Assembly: GCA_947568835.1 (NCBI GenBank)
Contig: OX387609.1
Span: 3,972,001 to 4,036,000 of the forward strand
Origin: Protonemura montana
Taxonomy: Eukaryota > Arthropoda > Insecta > Plecoptera > Nemouridae
Direction: 5' to 3'
DNA length: 64,000 bases
Every line of letters begins with the position of its first letter. The stretch's first letter is position 1. A program made the translations under genes and the position numbers. The notes beneath the pieces are model-generated. The model searched no databases, was not told the DNA's origin, and saw only the letters and a list, made by a program, of their open reading frames with translations. This document shows, piece by piece, positions 1 through 10,418 of this stretch.

Positions 1-324
1 GTTAGGGTTTCAAGATGAAGCCCCAAGAGTCAGTTGCCTTCCAATCTATTTTCAAGTCAATCACGGCTGTCATAGTGATTTTCTACTTCCCTCGAGAAAC
101 CTTTCATTTCAGTCACTTTTGCTGGCTGGAATTATTTAAAAAACAAGTTATTTTCCATTGATTCAAATAAATGTCCTACACTTTTTTTCAAACTATTCGA
201 TATGCCAAATAATTTGCAGGATATTCACTGGGTAAAGATTTTTTTTCGTAATTAATCAGAAATTTGTTTGTTATTTAAAACTGTATTTTGGCTTATAAAG
301 ACTATGAAAGTTGTTCTTATTTAG
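1..324. other. AT-rich leader without gene
   Basis: No coding signal, splice pair or clear repeat was seen. It may be unrecognisable upstream sequence of the LINE remnant that follows. Confidence 0.4.
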
Positions 325-550
325 TTGAGTGCTCTACAATATCACAAGGTCTTATTTTCCAAACTGCACGCCGTTAGAACGTCGTACAAATCCAGTGTAA
401 AGATATGCTTGAAGAAGCATTGCAAAGACAGCGGAATGAACGATGGAAAACACTCATTTGTGTCAGGCAGCGTTCTTGGTTGGAACCGCTTGCCAGAGAG
501 CACTGTACATCCCTAGCCATTAAACGTACAAGTGTTCAAAGAGGATATTG
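325..550 (+). pseudogene. LINE (non-LTR retrotransposon) ORF2 C-terminal remnant
   Basis: The + frame encodes a tail typical of non-LTR retrotransposon reverse transcriptases: a basic stretch, then SFVSGSVLGWNRLPEST, matching the family pattern 'sFFprtv..WN.LPest'. An in-frame TAG at about 514-516 interrupts it. The same frame then continues with PLNVQVFKEDIGK, matching the usual 'sl..Fk..i' ending. No reverse transcriptase core is present, so this is a dead 5'-truncated copy. A SINE has inserted into its last codons. The subfamily (Jockey/CR1/L2-like) cannot be decided from so short a piece. Confidence 0.55.
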
Positions 551-743
551 GAAAGGAAGCTTGACTGGAAAAATTTGCAACCAAACCGGGATACGAACCC
601 GGGACCTCCTAATTGCCGGTCGGGTGCTCTACCAACTGAGCTATCCGGACACACATATTCCAGCTTTCGCGGGGGTGGGATATTCCCACCGGCACCGGGT
701 TTAAGCTCCCTAGTGGAAATGCCAGAAAACCAAAAAAACACTG
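551..743 (-). mobile_element. tRNA-derived SINE, family 1, full copy with TSD
   Basis: The minus strand contains a tRNA-like Pol III promoter: A box TAGCTCAGTTGGTAGAGC and B box GGGTTCGTATCCC. The insert is flanked by the direct repeat CAAAGAGGATATTG at 537-550 and 744-757. The duplication is 9 to 14 bp depending on whether CAAAG belongs to the element. It sits inside the LINE tail above, so it is younger than that LINE. A second full copy is at 53098-53300, with fragments at 30205-30270 and 35343-35393, all in the same orientation. A non-tRNA leader precedes the tRNA head. Confidence 0.75.
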
Positions 744-914
744 CAAAGAGGATATTGATTTAATGTTATTAATGTAAAAATTTTTTTTTGTAATATGTAG
801 CAGGTTATATATAGCCCAAAACTAAGCAAAAATCATAAAAGTAGAAAAAAATGTTGATAAAAACTAATGCACGAGTCTAAAAATCGTAATAAAAAACGTC
901 TCTTCGTGCGCCAG

Positions 915-3900
915 GATTTGCTGCCTGCGATGTCGCGTGAATACGGTTTCGAGTTCGAACTGGTACAGTACAAGTGGCCGCGATGGCTGCACCAGCAGAC
1001 GGAGAAACAGCGGATCATCTGGGGATACAAGATTCTCTTCTTGGACGTACTCTTCCCGCTCGACGTTAAGAAGATTATCTTCGTAGACGCCGACCAGGTG
1101 AGTCCTTGATGGTGCTAGTCTCAAACCATCATGTCTTGGCTTTGTATGGTTAATATTGTAAAGAATTTGAAAGGATTTGTTGATTTTTTTGGGTAAAACA
1201 ACCCAGGATAGTGGATAGCAATGTATTTTTAGATTTAGAAATTTATATCTACCCTGTTGTGTGAATTGACCTGCGTTGTTTGCATCCTTGAAAGTGTGCT
1301 TTTGACGACATAAAGAAAGTAAAATATCTGTGACTTTTCTGAGGTTTTGATAGCCCTTGGTCAATAATTCTTTTGATTTTACGGTGTATGCACTTTTTCG
1401 AAGGGTTCTAAGAAGGACTGCGTATCCTGACGTTTCGACGGAGTTCGCTTCGTAGCATGAAAACAGTGAAGGCTAAAAATAACGACGTTGAAAGCAGATC
1501 CGTTCCTATGCTTTTACCTTTGCGCTGACGTGATGTCGATGTCGCAGGTGGTTCGTGCGGACATGAAGGAGCTTCGCGATCTCGATCTCGGAGGAGCGCC
1601 GTACGGGTACACACCGTTCTGCGAGAGCCGGCCAGAGATGGACGGCTTCCGATTCTGGAAGACAGGTGAGAGCCGCACGGAATTCCATCTTGCTACAAGG
1701 CTGAGTTCATTGGAATTTAAGTACCAGACTCTCTTGGTCACTGAAATTATCAAGAACCTTCTTGTGCAATGCTGGTTTTAGTTGACGCCAATATATATTT
1801 TTTTCGATGTCATTTTAGTCTGGGATTTTACAAAGTTTTTCCTAGTTGGAGTGGGATTCTTGCCGACATGACAGGCAAACAAAGTGTTGCTCGAACAAAT
1901 ACTGTTTAAAAAGTGGCATGAACAGAACCCATATGTAGATTTTAGAATATGATTGGCCCCGCAAGAGACCTTACCTAAAGCAACCTTTCATTGCCCAACT
2001 TCTAACGTTGGTAACACCGTGCTAATGAATACCAACTTTGCGCCAGGCATTCATCCAAACATAGCTTGGTAGTGCATAACGGTACGAGGAAAGTGGAGTT
2101 GACTCAGAACGCACCAAAAGAAGGGACGTAAAGGACGGAGTCGAATAGTTTTAAGTTAGGTTAATGTTTCGGCTGTTGCGTGACAGATTCGTGACCGATT
2201 CAGAGTTATGATTTAGAGTTTGTGACTGTTTTGTGTTCATTTTTGTGTTAGAGGGTAGTTAGCACATTTTTTAGTGACTCTGGACTCACGCTTTATGCAA
2301 TTTTATTATTTTAACCTTGATGAACTATTATGGTCAAATGATCAAATGGTTCTTATGGTGCATTTTGCCTTCTCGATTACGCTGAAACAGTAGAACGGTG
2401 AATGAAATCTGTTCCTAGAAGTGCTAGTCCATGAGTGGTGTTTCCCTCTGTGCAGGCTACTGGCGCAACCACCTTCAAGGTCGGCGCTACCACATCTCCG
2501 CACTCTACGTCGTGGACCTGAAGCGCTTCCGACGTATTGCCGCCGGTGACCGGCTGAGAGGGCAGTACCAGGCGCTGAGCCAGGACCCGAACTCGCTGGC
2601 CAATCTTGACCAGGTGAGCATTTTGCCACGGCTGGCTTGATAGTGAATGTCCTAATTCACAGGTTACTCGGAACTTTATATGCGCTAAAAACGTGACTAA
2701 ACCAAGAAGAGCTGGTTGTTCGTTTAGTTAATATTTAATAGAAAAAATAGAGAATTATATAATTTCCCTCTTCCACCCTCTTCCAGTAACTTCAATTATC
2801 TTAATTGTTGTGCAAAATGTGGCCATCTATAAGAATCTCATTTCTGTACCGTAATTGTAATAATTGGTGAACTATATTTTAAATATTGCTCTCAGAATAT
2901 GAACATAACATATTTGTCCAACCTATTTATTTGTTTTTATTTATTAATGCCTATACAGACACATATCGTACATAAAATACAAATAGAATGCCAAGAGACT
3001 GGATATCTGTTATGATGCAGAAGAAAAGAGATAAAGGGAGCACAACTTACCAGAGAAGAAGACTGGCAAGAAATTTCTAGAATTCCTGAAAATGTCAACA
3101 TTCTGATAACATCTTTAACTATGACAGAAGTAACAGGCTGAAATTCTCTTGAATTCTACGAAATTTCTCGACACAAGGGCACAACGCTACGCCGATTTTC
3201 TTCTCCAGTTTGTTGCGCTCCCTGTCTTTTTCCTTCTTCATCACCACCGTTCCACAAAACGGTACATAAAATACATGTTTTGCAGGAGCCTGCAGTGATA
3301 ATAAGCTAGGTATGCGGTGTAATCTTGGAGTGGGTTAAGGTTACCAAAATGTTTCAAAAGCTGAAGAATACAATTCAACTAACAGTGGTTGAAATAGTCA
3401 ATTGAATCGGTATTTTTAAGATGGGAGCATACCCACTTCCTTACCCGCTGATTTTTTGGGAATGGTAAAAATGGTAAAATGATAGGGAAATAGAATGGCA
3501 AAAGCATTAAAAAACATTAAGCAACATTACCGTTTCCTTACAGGACCTGCCAAACAACATGATCCACCAAGTGGCGATCAAGTCGCTGCCGCAAGAGTGG
3601 CTCTGGTGCGAGACCTGGTGCGACAATGCCACCAAGCGGGCGGCGAAGACGATCGACCTGTGCAACAACCCGCAGACCAAGGAGGCCAAGCTCTCGGCAG
3701 CCGTTCGTATCCTCGATGAGTGGCGCGACTACGACGAAGAGATCAAGTCGTTGCAGCGGAAGCTAGACAGGGAGGTACACGCGGAAGACGCAGAACGGAC
3801 ACAGCAAGGTCGGTACTCAGCGAAGTTGTTGTAGGTTATTGTTGGAGAGCGATCGCTAGTGTTAAGCTAACTGCGGAGTAAATGAGCGGGCTACCTGAGA

Positions 3901-4465
3901 CGGGACTGGCGTTAATGATTAACTGTCTGCTGAGTAAACGAGTCAGCAATTCGTGGTAATGGTAGGACCCACTGAATAACATTCTGCATGTGATTGGAAG
4001 TTGTCATGGCAATTGTTTAAACTAACACTTCGATTAGGAGGCAAGATTTTCGTAAAACCGAACCTTTGTAAAGTTTGCAAACCTTGCTAGTACCATCTTA
4101 AGGCCATCTAACCATCTTTAAACATCTTCAGAAGAGAGAAAATCAATTTATTTAAAAATCGACAGCTTTCCATAGATACGGTTGACCAGTAAGGTCTAGC
4201 TTACTAATCACTTACTGCTAACAATTTGTTATTAGTATTATTTATGATTATGGTAATGAAATGAACACATTGAAATTATGAATTGTTGTTGTATAAATGG
4301 TTGTGTAAGATGTAAATTGATGATTTAAGAACGGCAGGAACTATTGACTCTAATAATGAGATGCACAATAATAATATGCACAAATCTCTCCTGAATAACA
4401 AGTGGCTAGTAGCTTCAAATTTCGCGCTTTTTCCAGATTCACACTCGGAGCACACAGAGTTATGA
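915..4465 (+). CDS. UGGT: UDP-glucose:glycoprotein glucosyltransferase, 3' part of gene
   Basis: This ER-lumen enzyme re-glucosylates misfolded N-glycoproteins so that calnexin/calreticulin rebind them. Exons: 915-1097, 1548-1665, 2456-2613, 3544-3808 and (inferred) 4437-4465; all junctions are GT-AG and phases agree (0, 1, 0, 1). Together they encode 250 residues plus stop, the GT24 catalytic domain. Family-specific blocks are [19 protein letters not shown], the metal-binding DAD motif in [46 protein letters not shown] and [13 protein letters not shown], in the usual order. The upstream folding-sensor domains are absent from the window. Just before 915 the sequence resembles the dispersed repeat end 'gagtctaaaaa', so the first intron carries repeat DNA. 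Exons are far richer in GC than the introns. Identity is very secure; the last exon is an inference. Confidence 0.93.
1666..2455. other. UGGT intron
   Basis: Bounded by GTGAGA and TGCAG. AT-rich, with no coding or clear repeat content recognised. Confidence 0.6.
2614..3543. other. UGGT intron with repeat-like sequence
   Basis: Bounded by GTGAGC and TTACAG. The part around 2930-3000 resembles an A/T-rich LINE 3' tail in minus orientation. A locally GC-richer patch at 3190-3260 has an open minus-strand reading of low complexity (K/E/R rich). I do not call either as a gene. Confidence 0.4.
3975..4080 (+). repeat. Dispersed repeat copy (related to 9995-10090)
   Basis: Contains TGCATGTGATTGGAAGT followed by TCATGGCAA, then an 'aggaggc..gat' block and a 'gtaaaaccgaacct' ending. 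The same string of blocks occurs at about 9995-10090. It lies inside the last UGGT intron. Confidence 0.6.
4437..4465 (+). CDS. UGGT: Inferred terminal UGGT exon with HTEL ER-retrieval tail
   Basis: A pyrimidine-rich acceptor (ctttttccag) ends at 4436. The next 29 bases read, in the phase left by a donor at 3809 (AAG|GTCGGT), as D-S-H-S-E-H-T-E-L-stop. A C-terminal HTEL is a KDEL-like ER-retrieval signal, which an ER-lumen UGGT should carry. Reading exon 4 on without splicing gives a protein ending AKLL with no retrieval signal. The donor is not a strong consensus, so cDNA support is needed. Confidence 0.6.
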
Positions 4466-4857
4466 CAGGCCTCGCTGTTAGAAAAAGCGCCTGGCCGAAA
4501 TGGCGTCCTCGGCGGAGACTGCTGCCCTCTGGTGTCACCCGCCCGCAACACTCGTTTGTCTTGCTCCTCGGCAAAACTTGAACACTTGGTGCAGCGCTGC
4601 AACTCTGTTTTCTGTTGACGTGCACTGTTTAGCGGAGATTTTGATTGCCGTAACGCAGAGAATCCATCGTGGGTTAAAATAGGATGCAGAAATTTTGCTT
4701 GAAAGGAGTTTAGCTGGAATTGGTGTCCCCCTTACGTGCTAGCTGAAATGACAGTTCATCGATTCAGTTCAGGCCCGACTCATTAGAATGCAAAGAACTC
4801 TGGAACTTGTTTTTGTGCCGAAATAACGCTCTGATTTGCGTTATGATTCAGTTTGCA

Positions 4858-4863
4858 AATAAA
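4858..4863 (+). promoter_or_regulatory. Candidate polyadenylation signal for UGGT
   Basis: AATAAA about 390 bases after the inferred stop at 4465. It gives a 3' UTR of ordinary length and fits the five-exon model. Confidence 0.35.
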
Positions 4864-5133
4864 ATTGTGTGCTTATTAATATATATTTGACGGAAATTTG
4901 AAACGAAGCGAGAGCTAATCACATTTGAAATATCCAGAACAATCTTTGAAATTCAAGTAGTTTCTTTGGCATCTGGGGCCCCAGTTTTGAAATGTTTTCC
5001 TGTGAAAAATTCTCGCTGGGGAAACAAAAATGGAAAACGAAATCAAAACAAAAATTTTTGCTAGACATTTTTCCCGCAAAGCCCCCAGATGGAAAAGTGT
5101 GCATGATTTTCTTGCCTCCTCAAGTTTGCAAGT

Positions 5134-6229
5134 CTGTGGAGCAGTGATGTATTGGTCAATGCACGCGGGTGTACGCAGTCCACCCACTATTAATTTTATT
5201 TTTGGCCGTACCCCCACTTTGAATTTTTGAGGGAACGCAGGTGAATGCACGGGAAAGCAGTATTAAATTATGATTATTCGGAATATCCTGCACTTCTTTT
5301 TTTAAAAGCCGAAAATATCCCAGTTAAGGGTTTTATTTCTAATAATCCACTTACTTAAAAATAGACCTAGCAAGATTGCCACTGTATGCGAACGTACTAA
5401 GAGTAGGTAGGCTGGAACTATGTCGGCGTCGCGACTTGCAACAAAGGGGTTAGTTAGAACCATATTACTGTTATCACGTAGGGAAGTCGGTAGCCGCTTT
5501 CGCGGCGTCGCACGGCGGTGCAAGCTCTCAGAAGCAAGCCCGCTTCAAATAATAAGAATTCGCAGGAAAGACAAAAATACAAACAATAACCAAATTGCCA
5601 CATACGAGCCACACTGGACGAGTTAGTTCAATTCAAGATACAGAAGAGGAAGCAAGTGGATTTGCATTCCCTTTCGGGCCTTGCCCCTCCTAAAAAACCA
5701 AAATTTGGTTTGGGAGAAGTTGAAGACACCACCAACGTCGAATGAAGAAGAGTTCAATGAAAAAGAGTCATTGTGGAAACTGATGTAATCTCCTCAACGC
5801 GAAAGTACGCGCGTATCTATGGATAGTTTCAACAAAAATTTAAACCAGTATTCGATTAAAATGATTAGACTTTCTTTTACCAGATTCCCGAATCCCCACC
5901 AAATTTCAAGACTGCAACAATGTGGGAAGGTGTAGACATGAGAGGGCGGCATTAATTTAATTTTCTCAAAATCATTACGTAATTAAAAATGCAGTTCTGA
6001 CCATGTCATTCCAAGCCCAATTTCATCGTAAACTCGTAGATTGGCTCCAAAAGAAACCTTAGAATAAAAATTCACTTGGAGCTGCGCCCGAAGCCCCCTA
6101 TTTCCACTCTTTCGGTGCATTCGCCTTGGGTCTCCTCCCCCCCCCCCCCCCCCCCCCGCCGACACAAAAAAATGGGTCATTTTTGCGTACCCCCACTAAA
6201 AATTTTACGAATACATCACTGCTGTGGAG
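5134..6229. mobile_element. Non-autonomous hAT-type DNA transposon with 8-bp TSD
   Basis: The element spans 5142-6221 (1,080 bp). Its ends are perfect 12-bp inverted repeats, CAGTGATGTATT and AATACATCACTG. It is flanked on both sides by the identical octamer CTGTGGAG (5134-5141 and 6222-6229), the target duplication expected of hAT elements. A subterminal GTACCCCCACT block near the 3' end recurs near the 5' end in the same orientation at about 5210, suggesting internal rearrangement. No transposase homology was found; the short internal ORFs look like chance. A run of 21 C lies at 6137-6157. Confidence 0.8.
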
Positions 6230-6757
6230 CATTTTGTAAGATTTTTTTTTCAATTTATGGCCAGTACACTAGCAGTGAAAAGGTTAATAGCTGATAATGG
6301 ATTGTTAGGTTCTTGATCTTATTTAGCACCTACCTAATAGGAATTCGCAACGTACGACTGCTGTCAATTTTTACTTTTGACGGCAGATTTTTGACTTTTT
6401 TGCACTGATATTAAGACGAAGATGAAAGATGTATTTTTCTTTGGAATGAAAAGATGACACATTTGTAACGCCAAAGATTTTACTATTAGGAACACTAATA
6501 ACCTCTAAACATTTCCCAATTGTTCCTAATAATAAAATACTTTGCACATAGCAACCATTTGCAATTTAAATCCAATTTCATGGTTAAAGATATCCCTGGC
6601 TGCATGTATATTTTTATCAAAGCTGCCTCTAATTTTGCCCTTATCTATCAGAAAATTGTCCGGTTTCTATAGCTTAAGGCCTCATAATACTACAGGAGTT
6701 CTAAAATTTATCTGAAATAGCATTTTTGTTGCTAACTATCAAAACAAACAAATGTCA
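6230..6757. other. AT-rich intergenic DNA
   Basis: No gene, RNA or clear repeat seen. Confidence 0.4.
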
Positions 6758-7195
6758 AGCATAGGATTTTCAATGGTAGATTCAACGTTTGGTAGCCATG
6801 GAGATGCTGAGATCACCTGACAGAGCTTCTCAATTCTGCTATCTTATGTTACCACGGGTATATCATGGCCTAGCATAGGAAGTTCAATGATAGATTCAAC
6901 GTTTGGTAGCCATGGAGATGCTGAGATCACCTGTTGGAGCTTCTCAATTCTGCTATCTTATGTTACCACGGGTATATCATGGCCTAGCATAGGAAGTTCA
7001 ATGATAGATTCAACGTTTGGTAGCCATGGAGATGCTGAGATCACCTGACAGAGCTTCTCAATTCTGCTATCTTATGTTACCACGGGTATATCATGGCCTA
7101 GCATAGGAAGTTCAATGATAGATTCAACGTTTGGTAGCCATTGAGATGCTGAGATCGCCTGACAGAGCTTCTCAATTCTGCCTTCTTATGTCACT
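6758..7195. repeat. 114-bp tandem repeat, about 3.8 copies
   Basis: The landmark TTCAACGTTTGGTAGCCAT begins at 6781, 6895, 7009 and 7123, an exact 114-bp period. Inner copies are nearly identical; the first and last are more diverged at their outer ends. Stops occur in the unit, so it is not coding. Confidence 0.9.
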
Positions 7196-8114
7196 GCAAG
7201 TTAAATCAATTAGAAAGTTACTCAACAGTTCTAAACACAATTGGGGTACTTGCTTTCAATGATGTGGTTATTACAAAAATGTTAGAAATTTCAAACAAAA
7301 AAGAACCAAACCAATCCCCTATCATAAGCTTTTAAAATTTTTAGCAATTATTCTTATCTTTGCCTCTCGTCGAAACTTAACACGTGTGCAGTGTTTTAGG
7401 GGAGAACAGCGGAGAACAGCGTGCCGAATTTTCTATTTCCATGAAAAAAATCTCCCGATGGAAGTGTTGTGATTTTTCTTGTGACTTATGTCAATCTTTA
7501 GCAATGTGCAACTGTCCCACAAGGGCAAGACTGTCGACTTGTTCTTTGTTAATGTCTTTGAATCAATAAATACAATTAAAATGAAACCGTTGTTTTGCTT
7601 TTCTTGATAGACGATAGTTTTCTAAACAAAATTACTATTACCACTTAGCTGCTTTCATTGATTGAAAGTATTTTTAGCTTCTATATTTTTTTTTTTTATG
7701 CTTTCTGTTAGATATTATCTTTTACCTACTAGATATGGGGAGAAAAAGTTACTCCCTGGCTTTAAAAGTTGCCAAAATCTCCTGACTGGTAGATATGTCA
7801 GTTGTCATGCAATTGTATTCGTTAAGATATTATTTTTTATTATAAGCCAAAAAGTCAAACGGTGTGGTGAACTACATTCGACGATAGATGAACTATTATG
7901 AACTTTTAAGCAAAAGAGAAATCCATTTCAGCCACGGAAATATTAAACGACAGTATTTGTGTGAAAACGTACTAACGAGATTATTATAAATCAAGAAAAT
8001 ATTACATATTTCCACTGTTCTTCATAATTACTTAAGCAGCTGAGTCTTCAGCCAATCAATGCGTTATTTGTGTCACTTTGCAAACATAAAAACCTTGGTA
8101 TCCAACTAGTAAGA
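7196..8114. other. AT-rich intergenic DNA
   Basis: No supported gene. A 20-bp string near 7961-7981 recurs as its reverse complement near 31768-31788 (CTCGTTAGTACGTTTTCACA), perhaps a shared repeat end. Confidence 0.4.
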
Positions 8115-8620
8115 CTGAGCTATGGTAGTAAGTTAAGCCCACTCCAATACGATCACCGAAGTTAAGCAACACTGTTTTGGGTCAGGTATTGGATGGGTGA
8201 CCATCATACACATGACCAGATCTGTTCGGGAGAGAGGTTAGAGGGATGAAAGTTAAGCAACACTGCGCTGGGTCAAGTATTGGATGGGTGACCATCATAC
8301 ACATGACCAGTACTGTTCGGGAGAGAGGTTGGAGGGATGAAAATTAGTACAACAACTTCACTCGCCTTGCTTATCAACCTCTCGACAGCATGGATTTGTG
8401 GAGGAATCCTGTTGTTCGCGTTGTACCGTCCTTCGGAAGGGACGTTAAGCCGGTGGTCCTCTTGCTCTTCGACAGAAGTGGGCTACGTGCCGGCACCGGG
8501 TTTCCCCTTCTCCCTTCTAAGCTAGATCAGGTTCATCCTCATCATCATCCACTCATTCACCGATTTACTAAAGCCAAATGGCCCGTTGTGAAAAGAGTTC
8601 GTCGTTAAACCCCAATAATA
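8115..8620 (+). mobile_element. 5S-rRNA-derived SINE with duplicated 5S head
   Basis: The head matches the internal control region of 5S rRNA: GATCACCGAAGTTAAGCAAC, then TATTGGATGGGTGACC. A second head (AGTTAAGCAACACTG ... TATTGGATGGGTGACC) follows about 90 bp on, so the head is tandemly duplicated. The body from about 8400 contains ACCGTCCTTCGGAAGGGACG and ends GTCGTTAAACCCC followed by an A-rich tail. This body is shared with 40345-40562. It is the layout of a 5S-headed SINE with a conserved central domain, not a functional 5S gene. Confidence 0.8.
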
Positions 8621-9522
8621 AAAAATATGGCAAAAAAAATCGTTTTCCTGCCATGGCCAAAATTAAAAATTAATTGCTAAACCCTTATTTTTATTTTGCA
8701 AGTCTGATTTTAAAGTTTCATGAAAATTTGAGTAAATACTGAGATAGTACGATATTTGAGAGTGAAAATCTGCTATAGAATAACTCTTGCATTTTTTATT
8801 TCTAGAAATTGCATGCATACAATAGGGAAGTCTCTTTAAATTTGAAACTATTTTTTTATTTTTTTTTGTGAGAAAATAATGAACACGTATTTTTTTATTT
8901 TCTTCTAAATCCGATTTTGAATAAAATATACCTGTTTAAAATGTTTCCGTTTCAATCTCGTACGAAAACGAGGGTCGCCATTTTTTATGACATGAAGTGA
9001 TATCTGACGTCAGTATGACGTCAAAAATCGTCAAGAAACAGAAGTGAACGCAAAGGAGACCCAAAATGACGTCAGAACAGAATTTCTGACGTCACGGCCA
9101 GTTTTAATCCCACCACGAGAATTAATATTTTAGCCATTCTTAAAACAAATAGAAATAGAAAAGTTATGATCGGATTATAAAAAGAAAAAATACGCCAGAT
9201 TTTATTTTCAATACGTATTTAAACACAATGATAATAATTAAATAATAATCTTAATGAGATTTCCCTATTTGGATGTTTTGCTTAAGTTATACATTTGGCG
9301 TTTTTTGACCATTATTTGACGTTCCTTTGGCTCAGTGTCAAAATAAATGAAGGGGTGCCAATTAACCAAGAAATTATTTTTATTTTGTTTAATAGTTTGA
9401 ATAGTGTTGCCAAATTTTAGAACCCGAACGCGTGTGACACAATGCACGACACTGCAGCCACAACGTTGGCAATAGTTGTTTATTTCCCAGATTGATCTTT
9501 GTACAAGATATTGGTTTGTCAC
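8621..9522. other. AT-rich intergenic DNA with CRE cluster
   Basis: No gene. Contains the four TGACGTCA octamers listed separately and, at its right end, probable 3' UTR of the minus-strand LINE remnant. Confidence 0.4.
9005..9094. promoter_or_regulatory. Cluster of four perfect CRE octamers
   Basis: The palindrome TGACGTCA occurs at 9005-9012, 9016-9023, 9067-9074 and 9087-9094. This is the binding site of CREB/ATF bZIP factors in animals. Four in 90 bp is far above chance in AT-rich DNA. It lies about 1.3 kb upstream of the NACHT-ankyrin ORF, so it could be a distal element of that gene, but it may instead belong to a repeat. Confidence 0.4.
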
Positions 9523-9771
9523 TTATATACATATATAGTAGTCATTTACATTATAAAAATCATTTACATTATAAAAACACTTGTCAATTAAAAAGGTTTT
9601 TAGTTTTAATTTAAACTCGTCCTTATTTTTACTGTTCTTGATAGAGGCCGGAAGTGCGTTGAAAAGTTTCCATCCTGCATGTTCTGATGTCCGTAGCCTG
9701 AAGCGTTTTATTGGGTGTTCTTCTTCACTGGCTCTTGTTCTACTAATCTCCCCGCATTCCTTTTGGGACAC
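9523..9771 (-). pseudogene. LINE ORF2 C-terminal remnant
   Basis: The minus strand encodes about 82 residues with RLRTSEHAGWKLFNALPAS followed by IKNSKNKDEFKLKLKTFLI, the standard non-LTR tail (basic block, 'a.klfNaLP..ik......Fk.kLK.fL'). Nothing of the reverse transcriptase core lies upstream on that strand, so the copy is 5'-truncated, as is usual for LINE insertions. The ending is partly duplicated (YNVNDFYNVNDY). Confidence 0.7.
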
Positions 9772-9861
9772 TATTCTGCTTTGTCAAATGTTTTCTATTG
9801 CTGACATTAAAAACCCCTTTCTTTAGATCACCGAGTGAATGTAAGTTAGGTCGGATTTACC

Positions 9862-10090
9862 AAAATGTTCAACTATAAGTTGGATCTCTAGCTCACAGAA
9901 ACATCTGAATTTCACTGCATGTGATTGGAAGTCGTCATGGCAATAGTTTCAACAAAATGTTCAACTATAAGTTGGATCTCTAGCTCACAGAAACATCTGA
10001 ATTTCACTGCATGTGATTGGAAGTCGCCATGGCAACAGTTTTACTAAAACTTCAACTAGGAGGCGATATTTTGGTAAAACCGAACCTTAT
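9862..10090 (+). repeat. 92-bp tandem duplication within a dispersed repeat
   Basis: The block starting AAAATGTTCAACTATAAGTT at 9862 is repeated at 9954 (92-bp period). Both end in TGCATGTGATTGGAAGTCG. The second copy continues into the 'aggaggcgat...aaaaccgaacct' block also found at 3975-4080. Confidence 0.8.
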
Positions 10091-10418
10091 TGTGGGAACA
10101 TTTAGAACTGCCAAGGCTAGCAAACACTAGGGAAGAGAACAACGAATGTTTTGGTAAATTAACAAATACCCAGTAGATACCATTTTATCCATTAAACCAA
10201 GAAAGCTGGAGCCTCGTTCTTCTGTTTTCGCAGCAAAACATAAGTTCTAGTCTACTTGGGTTAAACATTTGACAAATGCGGAGCTGGTTACAAAAACCCA
10301 TTGTTGCAAATCAGTCTCAGTGTTTCTTTCGTCAAGCGCAGAGCCATTGATCGTATCCACGGTAATTAATAACGACAAACTTTAATTTTGATAGTAAATT
10401 CTTATTACAGAAACTCAA

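Noticed and set aside
864-1364. 166-aa ORF on the minus strand
   Set aside because: It is antisense to a clear UGGT exon; a shadow.
4500-4682. ORF beginning ATGGCG downstream of UGGT
   Set aside because: It lies in the inferred UGGT 3' UTR and has no recognisable features.
8115-8340. Functional 5S rRNA gene
   Set aside because: Only the internal control region is kept, it is duplicated, and a SINE body follows.
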